A stretch of 64,000 nucleotides of DNA. Source: JAEUHM01 sp964538625 (GTDB lineage: Bacteria; Verrucomicrobiota; Verrucomicrobiia; Verrucomicrobiales; Verrucomicrobiaceae). Numbering within the stretch: the first letter of the stretch is position 1; each line of letters starts with the position of its first letter. The notes under the pieces were generated by a model. It did no database searches and had not been told where the DNA came from. It saw only the letters and a program-made list of their open reading frames with translations. The stretch lies in assembly GCA_964538625.1 (NCBI GenBank), contig CAZIGH010000015.1, positions 1 through 64,000 of the forward strand, written 5' to 3'. Positions 42,717 to 52,333 of this stretch are shown piece by piece. The position numbers and the translations under genes were made by a program.

Positions 42717-45307
42717 TGCAGCGGCTTCACAGCTTCCATGAACAGGGAGTCAGGCTTGCGCACCATGCCATGCTCATCTGCATCCAGATGATATGACGCA
42801 TAGCCGGAGATGCGGGACTCCACCGCAGAGCACACGCGCGCCTCAGTGAATCCGGCGCCCAGCAGAAGCCGCGCAAGCGACAGACGATCGTACATCCACT
42901 GATGCACCTCTCCTCCCAGCCGGAAGCTCCCTACGTTCTGAGGCGTCAACGGCTCTGGTTGAGCAGCGGGCTGATCGCTGCCACGAAACTGCTGAATAAA
43001 GTCTGAGGCTTCCTGACCCATGCGCTTTAGAACGAGTTCCTCTGCGGGCATGGGATTCTGCTTCCAGTATTCCAGCATCTGCCCGCCGGAGCGGTGTCGG
43101 GCCAGTTGATCCACCAACTCGATGGTCATCCACTCATGTTGCTCGTGGTTGGCTGCATCGAGTTGTTTCAAGTATTCGCGAGCGATGCCCTCAAGGTCCG
43201 GCACCGCGATGCGGATGACTCCGCCAGGCGCAAGCACGCGGAAGCACTCCGCGATAAAGGCCGGCGCCTGCCCCTTCGGAATATGTTCGAGCACATGGGA
43301 GTGATAGACCACGCCGCAGGTGCCGTCGTCCAGCGGCAGCGGCTCCAGCAGGTTGTGCTGGATCACAGCCGGGTCCGCAGGTGCGATGTCCAGGTTTACC
43401 CAGTCTGGGTGGAACCTGCGGCCACAGCCGAGATTGAGCAGATGGGTCTTTCCACCGCTGGAGATCGGCTTGCTGAACCATACGCCTGTGCCGTCGATGA
43501 CGTGAATGTTGAACTTGAGACCGCGCTCTTGCTCAAACTGGTGCAGGGCATCCCGGCAGCCCTTCCAGTAGCCGTAGTCATCGACCTGGATGGCAGCACC
43601 TTCCTGCACCTGATCGTACGCATGCTTGAGGATGTCCCAGGTGGATTCATACCAGTCGCCGTCCATGTGAAGAAAGGCCACCGGATCGTTCAGTGCGGGG
43701 AGCGTATCGGCGAACAGACCCACGACTGGCGTGACGATGGACTCCACGCCGAGCTTCTTGCAGACCTCGATGAGTGAAGCCGTGGGCGCAGAGCAGGTGC
43801 CGGAACCCCATCCTGACTGCTCAGCCTTCAGTTCCCCATGAATATCTTTTTCACTCGGAGCCGGCATGCCGCTGAACGTATCGCAAGCGTAAAGCTTGCG
43901 AGGGCGTTTACTGTGTTTCGCGATGACGGCAGCCAGGAGAGCCGAGGAGCCGCCGCCCGCCACGCCGCACTCAATGAAGTCACCAGGCACGTCAAACACG
44001 CAGGCACGGCGGGCTAGTTCATAGAGGGAGTGCAGGCGCTCCTCACTGAGCATGGTGTAGGGGCGCACCACTTCGTAGAGCTTTTTGAACTCATCATTGC
44101 CCAGCTTGGGCGGCGGAAACAGCCGTGCTGACAAATGATCAGCCATGCGCCGGGCCTGCCCGTGATCCGGGTGCCAGCGAATCTCCTCTTTCGCTGCCTC
44201 CAGCGCGTCCATGGGACGCTTGGACTTCCAGAAGCAGAACGCACGCAGATAGTCCGTGCCACGCGGAGCACGCCCGGTGGCCTTGATCTGGTCCAGCTCC
44301 GCCAGCGCTTCGTTATATTGCTTTTTCTTCGCTCTCTCAATGAGCGTGGGAAGTTCAGGCGCAGCGTCTTTGCTCAGCTTTTTGAGCCCGGTTTTGCGCA
44401 GGAAACCGTTTGAGCACCAGGTGTAGTTGTAGCCGTAAAAGTCACAGTACTCCGGGATGATTTCCCACTCGATGAATTGCTTCTGAAGGAATTGACGAAG
44501 AGCTTTGTGCGGTCCGGAGCCGCCTTCGGGAAGCTGGGAAAGATCCGAGATGATACCGTCTTCAATGACCAAGATGTCGTCCTTTGTGAGAAGCGGATCA
44601 AAAAAGGCAAGCGCTGCGGAGGACGTCTCGTAGCTGTGATCCGCGTCTTCGATGACCAGCCAGGGGCGTGGAAGTTTGGCAAGAAACTTCTCCGTCCACG
44701 TGGGTCCTAGGTTCCGTCCGTCCCCTTCGTAGAATGTGACCCGGCGATGCTTCACGTCTTTGACTTTGACGATGTCCAGGGAGTGAATCTGGCAGTCCAG
44801 CCCAAAGGCGTCGCACAGATCACCCATCCATAATGCGGAGCCGCCCGCATTGGAGCCGATCTCCAGAATCGTTCTGGGCTTCAGATCCCAGATGAGCTTG
44901 GGGTAGAGTCCGAAATCGAACGGGTTCTTCAGCAGCGAGACGCCCTTGTAACTGTAGTTGTGCAGGGCGTTTTGGATGCTCATGAGCACGTCATGAGGGA
45001 TGCCGCTTCGCCAGCTGCGGGAAGGGGTAGGCAGAGAGACTTTGGCGGGACGCTCGAGCGCCTGTTTGAGCGCCTTCACTCTGTCTGAGGCATTCCCGTA
45101 GCCGCCGCACTTCACGCAGGCCCGGTAGGCTGCAAGAGCATCATCATAGCGGCCCACATGCTCCAGCACGAAGCCGTGGAGGTGATGAGCCGCTGGGTCC
45201 GTGGCATGCAGCTTGACGGCCTGCTCTGCCGTCCGCAGCGCTGCCATGCCCTCGTTGTTCTTGATTTGTTTGCGGGCTGCTTTTTCGAGTTCGGCTACGG
45301 TGGACAT
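42713..45307 (-). CDS. TPR-CmcI-TylF-methyltransferase fusion
   Basis: An 864-residue multidomain protein. About 1-90: TPR-like helices. About 100-310: a cephalosporin-hydroxylase (CmcI)-type methyltransferase fold with ILEIGSNAGGSALWMGDL and the VIEDADHSYE block. About 390-625: a macrocin O-methyltransferase (TylF/MycF)-type domain with FIECGVAGGGSSALLAAV, YACDTFSGMP, HMDGDWYESTWDIL and QVDDYGYWKGC. About 630-790: a class I SAM-dependent methyltransferase with LLNLGCGRRFHPDWVNLD, HSHVLEHIP and LAPGGVIRIAVPD. All three keep SAM-site motifs. Likely O- or N-methylation of sugar residues in the glycan; whether each is active is unknown. Confidence 0.82.
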   Translation of the reverse strand: MSTVAELEKAARKQIKNNEGMAALRTAEQAVKLHATDPAAHHLHGFVLEHVGRYDDALAAYRACVKCGGYGNASDRVKALKQALERPAKVSLPTPSRSWRSGIPHDVLMSIQNALHNYSYKGVSLLKNPFDFGLYPKLIWDLKPRTILEIGSNAGGSALWMGDLCDAFGLDCQIHSLDIVKVKDVKHRRVTFYEGDGRNLGPTWTEKFLAKLPRPWLVIEDADHSYETSSAALAFFDPLLTKDDILVIEDGIISDLSQLPEGGSGPHKALRQFLQKQFIEWEIIPEYCDFYGYNYTWCSNGFLRKTGLKKLSKDAAPELPTLIERAKKKQYNEALAELDQIKATGRAPRGTDYLRAFCFWKSKRPMDALEAAKEEIRWHPDHGQARRMADHLSARLFPPPKLGNDEFKKLYEVVRPYTMLSEERLHSLYELARRACVFDVPGDFIECGVAGGGSSALLAAVIAKHSKRPRKLYACDTFSGMPAPSEKDIHGELKAEQSGWGSGTCSAPTASLIEVCKKLGVESIVTPVVGLFADTLPALNDPVAFLHMDGDWYESTWDILKHAYDQVQEGAAIQVDDYGYWKGCRDALHQFEQERGLKFNIHVIDGTGVWFSKPISSGGKTHLLNLGCGRRFHPDWVNLDIAPADPAVIQHNLLEPLPLDDGTCGVVYHSHVLEHIPKGQAPAFIAECFRVLAPGGVIRIAVPDLEGIAREYLKQLDAANHEQHEWMTIELVDQLARHRSGGQMLEYWKQNPMPAEELVLKRMGQEASDFIQQFRGSDQPAAQPEPLTPQNVGSFRLGGEVHQWMYDRLSLARLLLGAGFTEARVCSAVESRISGYASYHLDADEHGMVRKPDSLFMEAVKPLQ

Positions 45308-45328
45308 GGGAAGGTCTGGTGTTGCAGT

Positions 45329-48300
45329 CTAGTGTTGGAATCGTTGCAGGGTGCGGCGCAACCAGGCGGCAGGGCCTGAGGAGGGCTGCTTGAGCAGGGC
45401 GGCGAGCTGCTCCATTCGACGCTCGATGGCGTGTTCTCCAAGGCAACGCTGCTGGCCGGCGGCAGCGATAGCGCGTCTCCCGCTGTCATCTGCCATGAGC
45501 TGACGGAGCTTGCCTAGGCAGTCATCTGCGCCTTTGAACGTGACGACTTCTTCGTCAGGCTGGAAGTAGCGGCTGATGTTGGAATGATGTTCCGTAAGCG
45601 TGCAGACACCGCAGCCCGTGGCTTCAAAAAGCCGCATGTTCCCAGCGTGTCCACGGCCCATGTTGATCTCGGCGTTGAGGGCCACGCGGCCCTTCCTGAG
45701 AGTACGATACATGTCCATGCCCCAGCGCCCACCTTGATTCAGCTTGCGCACGGCTTCGGGCAGTTTGGAAGGATCTGCACTCTCTAGGAAGAGGCCGAAG
45801 CTGAATGGATGCTCCTTGCTCAGTGCAGCTTTGGCCAGCTTGGAGATGAGGTTGTTCCGCTTCTCGTGTGCGTCTGACCACTGGCCGCAGAAGACGAGGT
45901 CATACTCTGGCTGCGTCTCCGCTACCTCATCCGCCACCCAGCGGGGGAAACCGGGGTAGAACTCCTTCGTCTCACGCACTCCCTTCTCTCTCGCTTCCTG
46001 CAAACAGGGCGGCAGGTGCGAAAGCATGAGGTCTATGCCAGACCAGTCCACCGTGTCAGGACTTGGTGCCGCTCTCCAGGCCACCACCCACTTGGGCCGC
46101 TTTTTGAGTCTGCGGACAAAGTTCATGTCAAAGGTCACGGGATCACCGAGGTAGAGCACGTCGGGATCAAAATGCTCCACCTGCTGCAATGCAATCTCGT
46201 GCAGCCAGGCAGACTTTTTCTTCATCTTCAGCGCTTGAAGGTTTTCCGCTGCCCACTGGAACTGGGAGACTACATTGTTCCCTATGACAAGCATCGCCTC
46301 GTGCCCCTGCGCCTTGAGCACAGGGGCCCACATGTGCGCTGCACCAAACCCGTCTGCTAGGATGACGGAGAGCTGATCCTCATAATCCATCTGGAACAGC
46401 CTGGGCTGTGAGGCGTAGAGCTGAGCTAGATAAGCGGGATAAAAGGTGTGAAGCTGAAGGAAGCGGAGCCCGTTGCTGGAGACGGAGCCGGGAGATTTCG
46501 GGACTGGGCTGAATGCCTTGCGTGTAGCGGCTTCTGGGAGGATGCGGCCGAGAAGCTGCCACGTTTCAGGTCCGGCCTGGTGAGCATCGTATATGGCCTG
46601 GAGGGTGTTAAGCGCGTCTTCATGCTTTCTGGCCTCGTGCTGTTTTTCAGCCACTGCATGACTGATTTTAGAGGTGTTTCCATACAGGTTTGCATACCGG
46701 CTGTGCAAGTCGGCGGTCGCTTCTTGTTCGGAAGGATCTGCACTGCGCACTTGCTCCAGCAGGGATTGCCTCGAAGCGATGTGATGAAAGTAAACCACCG
46801 GTTCGTCTATGTTCACGAAGTCTGCACCACTGGTGAGCTTGGCGAGCAGGGTAGCGGCGGCGGCGTCACATGACAAAAGCTCTCTGGCAGCAGCCTGGCT
46901 CCAGCGAATGAAAGCCTCCTTGCGCCAGACCACCAGGGAAAGCAGTGCGCCGGGACGATGGAGCGCATCGACATCCGCAGGTGGCAGCTCGGAGGCATGG
47001 ATGGAGTTGAGCGGAGTGTTCCACTCCGGCCCCACGGTGCCGTCTTCCTCCAGCACATAACAGCCGAACACGACACCCGCTTTGTCTCGGTGCTCAGGCA
47101 GTTCCAGTTCATCGACACCTCGGGCGATGAAGCACTCATCCCAGCGCACATGCGGCGTGAGAATGCCAAGGTAGGGCTGCGGAATCTGCTGGGCCAGCCT
47201 AGCCAGCTCAGTAAGCATTCTTGCGGGGTCAGCGGCGGACGGCAGGGCCTGAAGGTGAAACACCACTTCGCTGTGTCGGCACCGCCAAGTTGCTGGCATT
47301 TGCTCCGTCAGAATGCCCACGGAGGGATGAACGGGACGAGCAGCGGACCGGATGGCGAGCCGCTGCTCCAAAAGTGCTTCACGGCGCTGCGTCAGGTAAG
47401 CTGTCTCCTCACTTTCCGGGGCGGGAACAGGAGGTGGATAAAGAGGGCTTCCGTGAATCAGGTGTTCGCAGGCACGATCAAGCGCCGGGTCTGCTCCCGG
47501 CACCAGCTCCTCAGGCCGGGACAGTGTGAGGTCAGGCTGATACACGTCTTTGATGCGCACGCTCTTGAAGGCCCAGTTGGCGACGACGAAGGCGCGGAAG
47601 TAGGCATGGCGGTAGGCCGCCCTGAGTTCATCCACCGACACACAAGGGGAGCGGGCTATGGCAGCCTCCAAGTCGGCTTCGAGGTCCTCCATGCGTGCTA
47701 CCGCGTGGAGGCCCATGAGCTGCAGCGGATTGCTGGTGACACAAATGGAGGGTACTCCGCGCACGAGCGCTTCAGCGGGCGTGCGCGATGCTTGAGCCAC
47801 CACGACGTCGGCTATCTCGAAGAGGTCATACGTGCTTGTGTTCTCACCGGGCATGATGACCCGGATGCTGTCATCCAGCCAAGGCTGATCTCGCAGCAGC
47901 TCTGACAGCCAAGGCGTAGCGCGGGGGTAAGCAGGCTTGCCAGCGCCGAGCGGATGCTGCCGGATGATAAGCTGCCAGCCACGTCTCTTGCAAATGGCTG
48001 CGGTGTACTCCAGCCAGGCCAGCTGACTCTTCCAGAGCACATGAATGCCACCGTAAGCGCAGAGCATACCGAACTCCCAGTCTCCAGAGCAGGTGGCCAG
48101 GACCACGGGCCGCCCGTCAGCAGGCAAACGGAGGCGGTCACGTGTTTTCACAGGTGCAGTTTGATAGCGGTGGATGACCTGGAAGTTGGTGTTCTGCCCG
48201 AGTACGCGGTCGTCATAACACCCTATGATGTCCTGCAGCTGTGCCACGGAGAGCGGTGCCTTCGCCCACTCGTCCCAGCCAGGGTGCGCCCTGCCAAACA

Positions 48301-48946
48301 TCTCGTACGTGGGCCGGTCTGGCACGAGCTGGAAAGCGCCCTCCCGCCCGCCGCGCTCATGAACGAGCACTCGGCAACCGGAAAGCCGGGCCAGTTCCAC
48401 AAACACCCGGTAGTATCCATTGGTGCCGCTGTAACACACAACTGCATCTGGCTGGTAATCCCTGAGCATCTTCACCGTCGCACGAGCGATGAGTGCACCA
48501 TGAACCAGAATCTGCCGGGGCCTGGCGTAAGCGGCACTCTCTGGGGTTGGAATGCGGCTGCTGCGCAGGGCGCTGAAGACGGCGAGCTTCACCCACCGGG
48601 CGATCGGTTGGCCATCAAACAAGGGCGCATCCTCCTGGCGTAAGTCCACTGTTTGAGCCCAGGCTTCGGCATCCTGACGATCCGCCGCCGTGATCAAGGC
48701 GCTGAGCCAAGTCACCGGTAGCTGAAACTTCTGGAACCAATCCTGTGAGGTTTGATGACAGGCAGCACAGGCTTCTTCTGAAGGGGGTGTCCCGGCTGCA
48801 AGGCAGCCCTCAAACTGCCGGTCGCAGCCAAGCAGTTTCACATCCGCGCCGCGATTGGCCAGTGCTGCCGCGAGCACACAGTCCAGCTGGGTGTGAACAA
48901 TCCAGCTGCCGAATGGCACAAAAAAGAGGAAACGAGATGCGGCCAT
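45329..48946 (-). CDS. Giant multidomain glycosyltransferase (capsule-type + CgeB-type)
   Basis: A 1205-residue protein. Residues about 1-470 look like a capsule-polysaccharide Kdo-transferase-type region (PDAVVCYSGTNGYYRVFVELARLSGC, LIIRQHPLG, and the GENTSTYDLFEIADVVVAQASRTPAEALVRGVPSI stretch, in pieces). About 555-790 resembles a glycan-related GT-A domain (FVNIDEPVVYFHH...). About 850-1190 is a CgeB-type glycosyltransferase (FGAAHMWAPVLKAQGHEA, VVAWRAAPSP, then GRGHAGNMRLFEATGCGVCTLTEHHSNISRYFQPDEEVVTF in pieces). Likely builds or extends a surface glycan. The reading of the middle domain is uncertain. Confidence 0.72.
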   Translation of the reverse strand: MAASRFLFFVPFGSWIVHTQLDCVLAAALANRGADVKLLGCDRQFEGCLAAGTPPSEEACAACHQTSQDWFQKFQLPVTWLSALITAADRQDAEAWAQTVDLRQEDAPLFDGQPIARWVKLAVFSALRSSRIPTPESAAYARPRQILVHGALIARATVKMLRDYQPDAVVCYSGTNGYYRVFVELARLSGCRVLVHERGGREGAFQLVPDRPTYEMFGRAHPGWDEWAKAPLSVAQLQDIIGCYDDRVLGQNTNFQVIHRYQTAPVKTRDRLRLPADGRPVVLATCSGDWEFGMLCAYGGIHVLWKSQLAWLEYTAAICKRRGWQLIIRQHPLGAGKPAYPRATPWLSELLRDQPWLDDSIRVIMPGENTSTYDLFEIADVVVAQASRTPAEALVRGVPSICVTSNPLQLMGLHAVARMEDLEADLEAAIARSPCVSVDELRAAYRHAYFRAFVVANWAFKSVRIKDVYQPDLTLSRPEELVPGADPALDRACEHLIHGSPLYPPPVPAPESEETAYLTQRREALLEQRLAIRSAARPVHPSVGILTEQMPATWRCRHSEVVFHLQALPSAADPARMLTELARLAQQIPQPYLGILTPHVRWDECFIARGVDELELPEHRDKAGVVFGCYVLEEDGTVGPEWNTPLNSIHASELPPADVDALHRPGALLSLVVWRKEAFIRWSQAAARELLSCDAAAATLLAKLTSGADFVNIDEPVVYFHHIASRQSLLEQVRSADPSEQEATADLHSRYANLYGNTSKISHAVAEKQHEARKHEDALNTLQAIYDAHQAGPETWQLLGRILPEAATRKAFSPVPKSPGSVSSNGLRFLQLHTFYPAYLAQLYASQPRLFQMDYEDQLSVILADGFGAAHMWAPVLKAQGHEAMLVIGNNVVSQFQWAAENLQALKMKKKSAWLHEIALQQVEHFDPDVLYLGDPVTFDMNFVRRLKKRPKWVVAWRAAPSPDTVDWSGIDLMLSHLPPCLQEAREKGVRETKEFYPGFPRWVADEVAETQPEYDLVFCGQWSDAHEKRNNLISKLAKAALSKEHPFSFGLFLESADPSKLPEAVRKLNQGGRWGMDMYRTLRKGRVALNAEINMGRGHAGNMRLFEATGCGVCTLTEHHSNISRYFQPDEEVVTFKGADDCLGKLRQLMADDSGRRAIAAAGQQRCLGEHAIERRMEQLAALLKQPSSGPAAWLRRTLQRFQH

Positions 48947-48961
48947 GGGCAGAATGTGGGG

Positions 48962-49825
48962 CTAGTCTGGCTGGCCTCTCACGATGACGCATGTATGTCC
49001 GCAGTGGCCCCGCACTTCATAGCCTGCTTCCGCGAGGTGGCTCCTGAGCGGGTCCGTGGTCATGGCCACACGTCCGATTTCAGCCAGGATGACCTTGGGC
49101 CGAAAACGCTTCAGGTCGATGCCCAAGAGCAGTTTCGCATCCATGCCTTCCACATCGATGTCCAACAGGTCGAACTTTTTTTCACCCACGTGCTGTTCAA
49201 GAAGCTGCATGATTGGCACCGTGGTCTGCCGTGTCCTGGAGACCAGCTTGGTCTGTTCCAAGCCCCGATTCTCGAGCATCGCTGCCGAGTCAGCCCGGGT
49301 GGTATTCCACGCGCCTTCGGCAAACTGGAAGTACTCGAGCGTCTCTTCCTTGTCGCTTACCAGACAACAAACGTTTGTGTCCGCAGGACGGACTTGATTG
49401 AAGAGGTCGATTGCGTCCTGGCTGGCATCCACCGAGACGCACGGCCAGCCCTGGAGGTGGAGGAGGAAGGTGTTGGAAAAGCGGAAGGGGTGGTAGGCTC
49501 CGATGTCCACGATGACGCCCTTTTCCGTTTCGCCAGCTAGATGGAATGCCGCTGCGATGTCCTCCCCACTTTGAGAGAAGGTGATGCGGTGCTCACTCTC
49601 GATGATCTGCTGCCGCTGCTCTTCGGTGAGCCGGGTGTCTTTTGCATCCTGGAGTAGCCGCACCAGCGGACTGGCCATGTATGCCTTCATGGCATCCAGC
49701 CGAGTCTTGGTTTGCTGAAGCTTCTCTTTGGTCTTCGCCTGCTCTGACTTGGCTTTGGCCAGGGCATCCCGGAGCTTCGCTTCTGAGGCGTCGGTGCCCA
49801 GCCATTTTTTTAGCAGTTTTCTCAT
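48962..49825 (-). CDS. FkbM-family methyltransferase
   Basis: A 287-residue protein: an N-terminal coiled-coil (about 10-60, Lys/Glu/Ala-rich), then a SAM-dependent FkbM methyltransferase domain (about 80-285) with VIVDIGAYHPFRFSNTFLLHLQGW (the SAM-binding GxGxxx-like motif), VDASQDAIDLF, the DLLDIDVEGMDAKLL block and the final PKVILAEIG strand. FkbM enzymes O-methylate sugars or polyketides. The N-terminal coiled-coil matches those in the neighbouring glycosyltransferases. It lies 15 bp from the giant glycosyltransferase gene. Confidence 0.87.
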   Translation of the reverse strand: MRKLLKKWLGTDASEAKLRDALAKAKSEQAKTKEKLQQTKTRLDAMKAYMASPLVRLLQDAKDTRLTEEQRQQIIESEHRITFSQSGEDIAAAFHLAGETEKGVIVDIGAYHPFRFSNTFLLHLQGWPCVSVDASQDAIDLFNQVRPADTNVCCLVSDKEETLEYFQFAEGAWNTTRADSAAMLENRGLEQTKLVSRTRQTTVPIMQLLEQHVGEKKFDLLDIDVEGMDAKLLLGIDLKRFRPKVILAEIGRVAMTTDPLRSHLAEAGYEVRGHCGHTCVIVRGQPD

Positions 49826-49849
49826 CTTGAATCGGTTCCCGCAGCAGGT

Positions 49850-52243
49850 TCAGGCAGAGGGATAGGGCACCCACATGTATTGCGCCCAGTTCTGGAAGTT
49901 CCGCTTCTGGAGTTCGCTCTCAAACGCTGCCACTTCCAGGCGCACTTCATCTGCCAGGGTCTGGATGAGACGCTCCATGGACGTGGCTTCTTCTGCGGAT
50001 AGCACCTGTTTCTCGACGGCGTAGTTCGCAGCAAAAACCGCTTCTGGAAACAACCCGTAGGCGCACAGCACTGCCATGAGCCTGAGCAGCGTAGCACGGT
50101 CGGTGCCCTCATCCAAAAGTCGCCTCGGGTCCTGGATGAAGATGGCGTCCACCTCCACCAGGCGACGTCCGATGGCCGGGCTGGCCAAGTGAGGCCCGAA
50201 CAGTTGCTGAAGCTTTTCTTTCCCCAGTCGGCTGGCATTGGCCATGCCGCGGTTCGTCCGCAGGTCCATGAGTTCCAGACCCAGCTCACGCATCCAGGGG
50301 ATGACACGCTCCAAGCTGGTGGTGCTGCCCTCATACACATGAGCCACGCTGATTTCCATCTCCACGAAGAGGAGGTCTTTCAACCGCTCGGGACCTAGAC
50401 CCTCCAGAATCTCAAACTCGGTACCCTGGGTGTCCAGCTTGATGCCGTGCACCACGGGTACAGCTGCATCCGCCAGGGAAGCCGCCAGGGTAGTGGTGGT
50501 GATCTTTTGTTCGGTAACGGGATGAAAATACTCGTTGCCGGGATAGTCGGCTATGGAGCCTTTTCTCAGCGGCAAGAGAGAGGACCCCGTGGGAACGTTG
50601 GTCATGTAAAGGGTGCGCTCACCACCAGTGCCGCTCAGCGCTTCATTGCGATATTTGAAACGCGCGTAGTAGCTGTCGGATGCCTGTCTTTCCATCAAGG
50701 TCTGGTAGGAACCGGGATGCGGCTCATACACGATGATGTCCGCCACGTCACAGAAGCGGTGCCAGTGGGGCTGAAGGTTCCCTGCGCCGCCGACATCTGC
50801 CAGGGTGAGCTGAAGGTCAGGCCCGAGTATGTCCCTCAGGCCTTTGCTAAAGCGCTGATTGCTGAATGTAGGCTTGGGCGCGGGCTTGGCTACCGGTTTG
50901 GCCACTGGAGCGGCTTGGACGGCAGGCTGGTCCCCTGGGTTTCTAGGCTTGGGCTTTTCTTCCTTTTTGCTCCCGGCCCCGAACCATTTGCCAAAGAAAC
51001 CTTTGGGCTTCTCCGGCTTGTCCGGTTTTGCGGATTTCTCTTCTCGAAGCCCCATCTTCTGAAGCTGCTCCTTGGTGGGCAGGCTGATGGAGTTCTTTGG
51101 CCAGAAGCAGACTTGCAGGGCCCAACGCTCACCCTGTCTGGCTATGCCACCGCGGTGAATGGTATGGCCTCCGGTGAAGATGGCCAGTGTTCCCGCCTCC
51201 CCGGTGATCTGTTTCTCACCTGCCAAAAGATTCCGGCTCAGCTCGGTGTCATCCAAGATGTGGTCTCCGATGTGACCGACACTTCGGATCTCGGTGGGGA
51301 TGGAGCCGAAAGCCTTCCGGACGGCCTTGTGCCTGAAGGGTGAGGAGTTCTGGCCGAAGTAGGGGAGATTTTTCGACTTGGCGTAAGCACCGAGCGCCCC
51401 AGTCCACTGCTTCCTGAGGCTCAGCCAAAAGCCAAGATCTTCCCAGGTGTGTGAGTTGGGATACAGGGAGAAGGGGCCGTTGGCCTCTGCCACGTCGTTC
51501 ATGTAAACCATCGCTTTAGGCACTTCATACCCCAGGTCGTAGTGCATCTGGCAGGTCTTGGCCACGGGCAGCCCGATGTCGCTGTAAACCTCATACCACT
51601 TGTCTCCTGGATGGGAGATGTGAAGCGCGTAACCAACACGGCTAAACTCCACGCCATACATGGCGGACAGTGCATCGAATACCCCAGCCTGGATGCAGTA
51701 ATCCTTGAGTATCACCTGCTGAAGTTCCCCCGGCTCGCTGGAGAGCAGCTTGCCCTCACAAGTGGGCATCTGGCGCCGGAGAGCCTCTATGTCCGGCCTG
51801 AGGAACTCCTGCAGGGGCTCCAGCCAGCGTTTTGGCATGTGAAACTCCAGATAACCCTGCTCATGAAGCTGCTGCCCGCGCTCCATGGCTTCCCGGCTCA
51901 GTGGAAAGTCCGGGTTCAGACGGGTAATGAGCAGCTCAGCATCCTCGGCATAGTCCTTGACTCCCAGCCGGAATCCTTTCTTCAAAAAAGGTGCCAGCTC
52001 GGGGTCGATGTTGGTATCCGCATCAATGAGGCGATCAAACTTTTTGCGCAGCGGCTGTGCCCGGGCATCAAACTCCGCCCAGCGCTCCGCCAGGGTAGGC
52101 CAGCGGCTTCCCGCTTTGAAAATCTCTTCCCGGTGCGCGTCCATTTCGGAGATGATCTTCCGATACTCTCCGGCACCAGTCTCGCTGCGGTTTAGCATCC
52201 CCTCATAGGCGGGGTGACAGGAAAAATCGACGTCCAGATTCAT
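49850..52243 (-). CDS. PhyH-type dioxygenase / FkbM methyltransferase fusion
   Basis: A 797-residue fusion. Residues about 100-385 are a phytanoyl-CoA-dioxygenase-type Fe(II)/2-oxoglutarate oxygenase: the facial triad is H234-x-D236 (MHYDLGYEVPKAMVYMND) and a distal His in GGHTIHRGG (about 363), with Arg after it. A Lys/Pro-rich linker (about 395-460) leads to an FkbM-type SAM domain (about 465-690; DVGGAGNLQPHW, IIVYEPHPGSY, KLDTQGTEFEILEGL). A helical tail ends the protein. Start set at MNLDVDFSCHP. Likely hydroxylates and then methylates a sugar or lipid-linked group; substrate unknown. Confidence 0.82.
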   Translation of the reverse strand: MNLDVDFSCHPAYEGMLNRSETGAGEYRKIISEMDAHREEIFKAGSRWPTLAERWAEFDARAQPLRKKFDRLIDADTNIDPELAPFLKKGFRLGVKDYAEDAELLITRLNPDFPLSREAMERGQQLHEQGYLEFHMPKRWLEPLQEFLRPDIEALRRQMPTCEGKLLSSEPGELQQVILKDYCIQAGVFDALSAMYGVEFSRVGYALHISHPGDKWYEVYSDIGLPVAKTCQMHYDLGYEVPKAMVYMNDVAEANGPFSLYPNSHTWEDLGFWLSLRKQWTGALGAYAKSKNLPYFGQNSSPFRHKAVRKAFGSIPTEIRSVGHIGDHILDDTELSRNLLAGEKQITGEAGTLAIFTGGHTIHRGGIARQGERWALQVCFWPKNSISLPTKEQLQKMGLREEKSAKPDKPEKPKGFFGKWFGAGSKKEEKPKPRNPGDQPAVQAAPVAKPVAKPAPKPTFSNQRFSKGLRDILGPDLQLTLADVGGAGNLQPHWHRFCDVADIIVYEPHPGSYQTLMERQASDSYYARFKYRNEALSGTGGERTLYMTNVPTGSSLLPLRKGSIADYPGNEYFHPVTEQKITTTTLAASLADAAVPVVHGIKLDTQGTEFEILEGLGPERLKDLLFVEMEISVAHVYEGSTTSLERVIPWMRELGLELMDLRTNRGMANASRLGKEKLQQLFGPHLASPAIGRRLVEVDAIFIQDPRRLLDEGTDRATLLRLMAVLCAYGLFPEAVFAANYAVEKQVLSAEEATSMERLIQTLADEVRLEVAAFESELQKRNFQNWAQYMWVPYPSA

Positions 52244-52333
52244 GGTTTGCGATGGCGGGCAAAGTGCTACTCGCACAAAGCAAAAGCCAATGCAAAGTGT
52301 AAAGCGCCCGGATTCAGGGCGGCAGCAGAAGCG

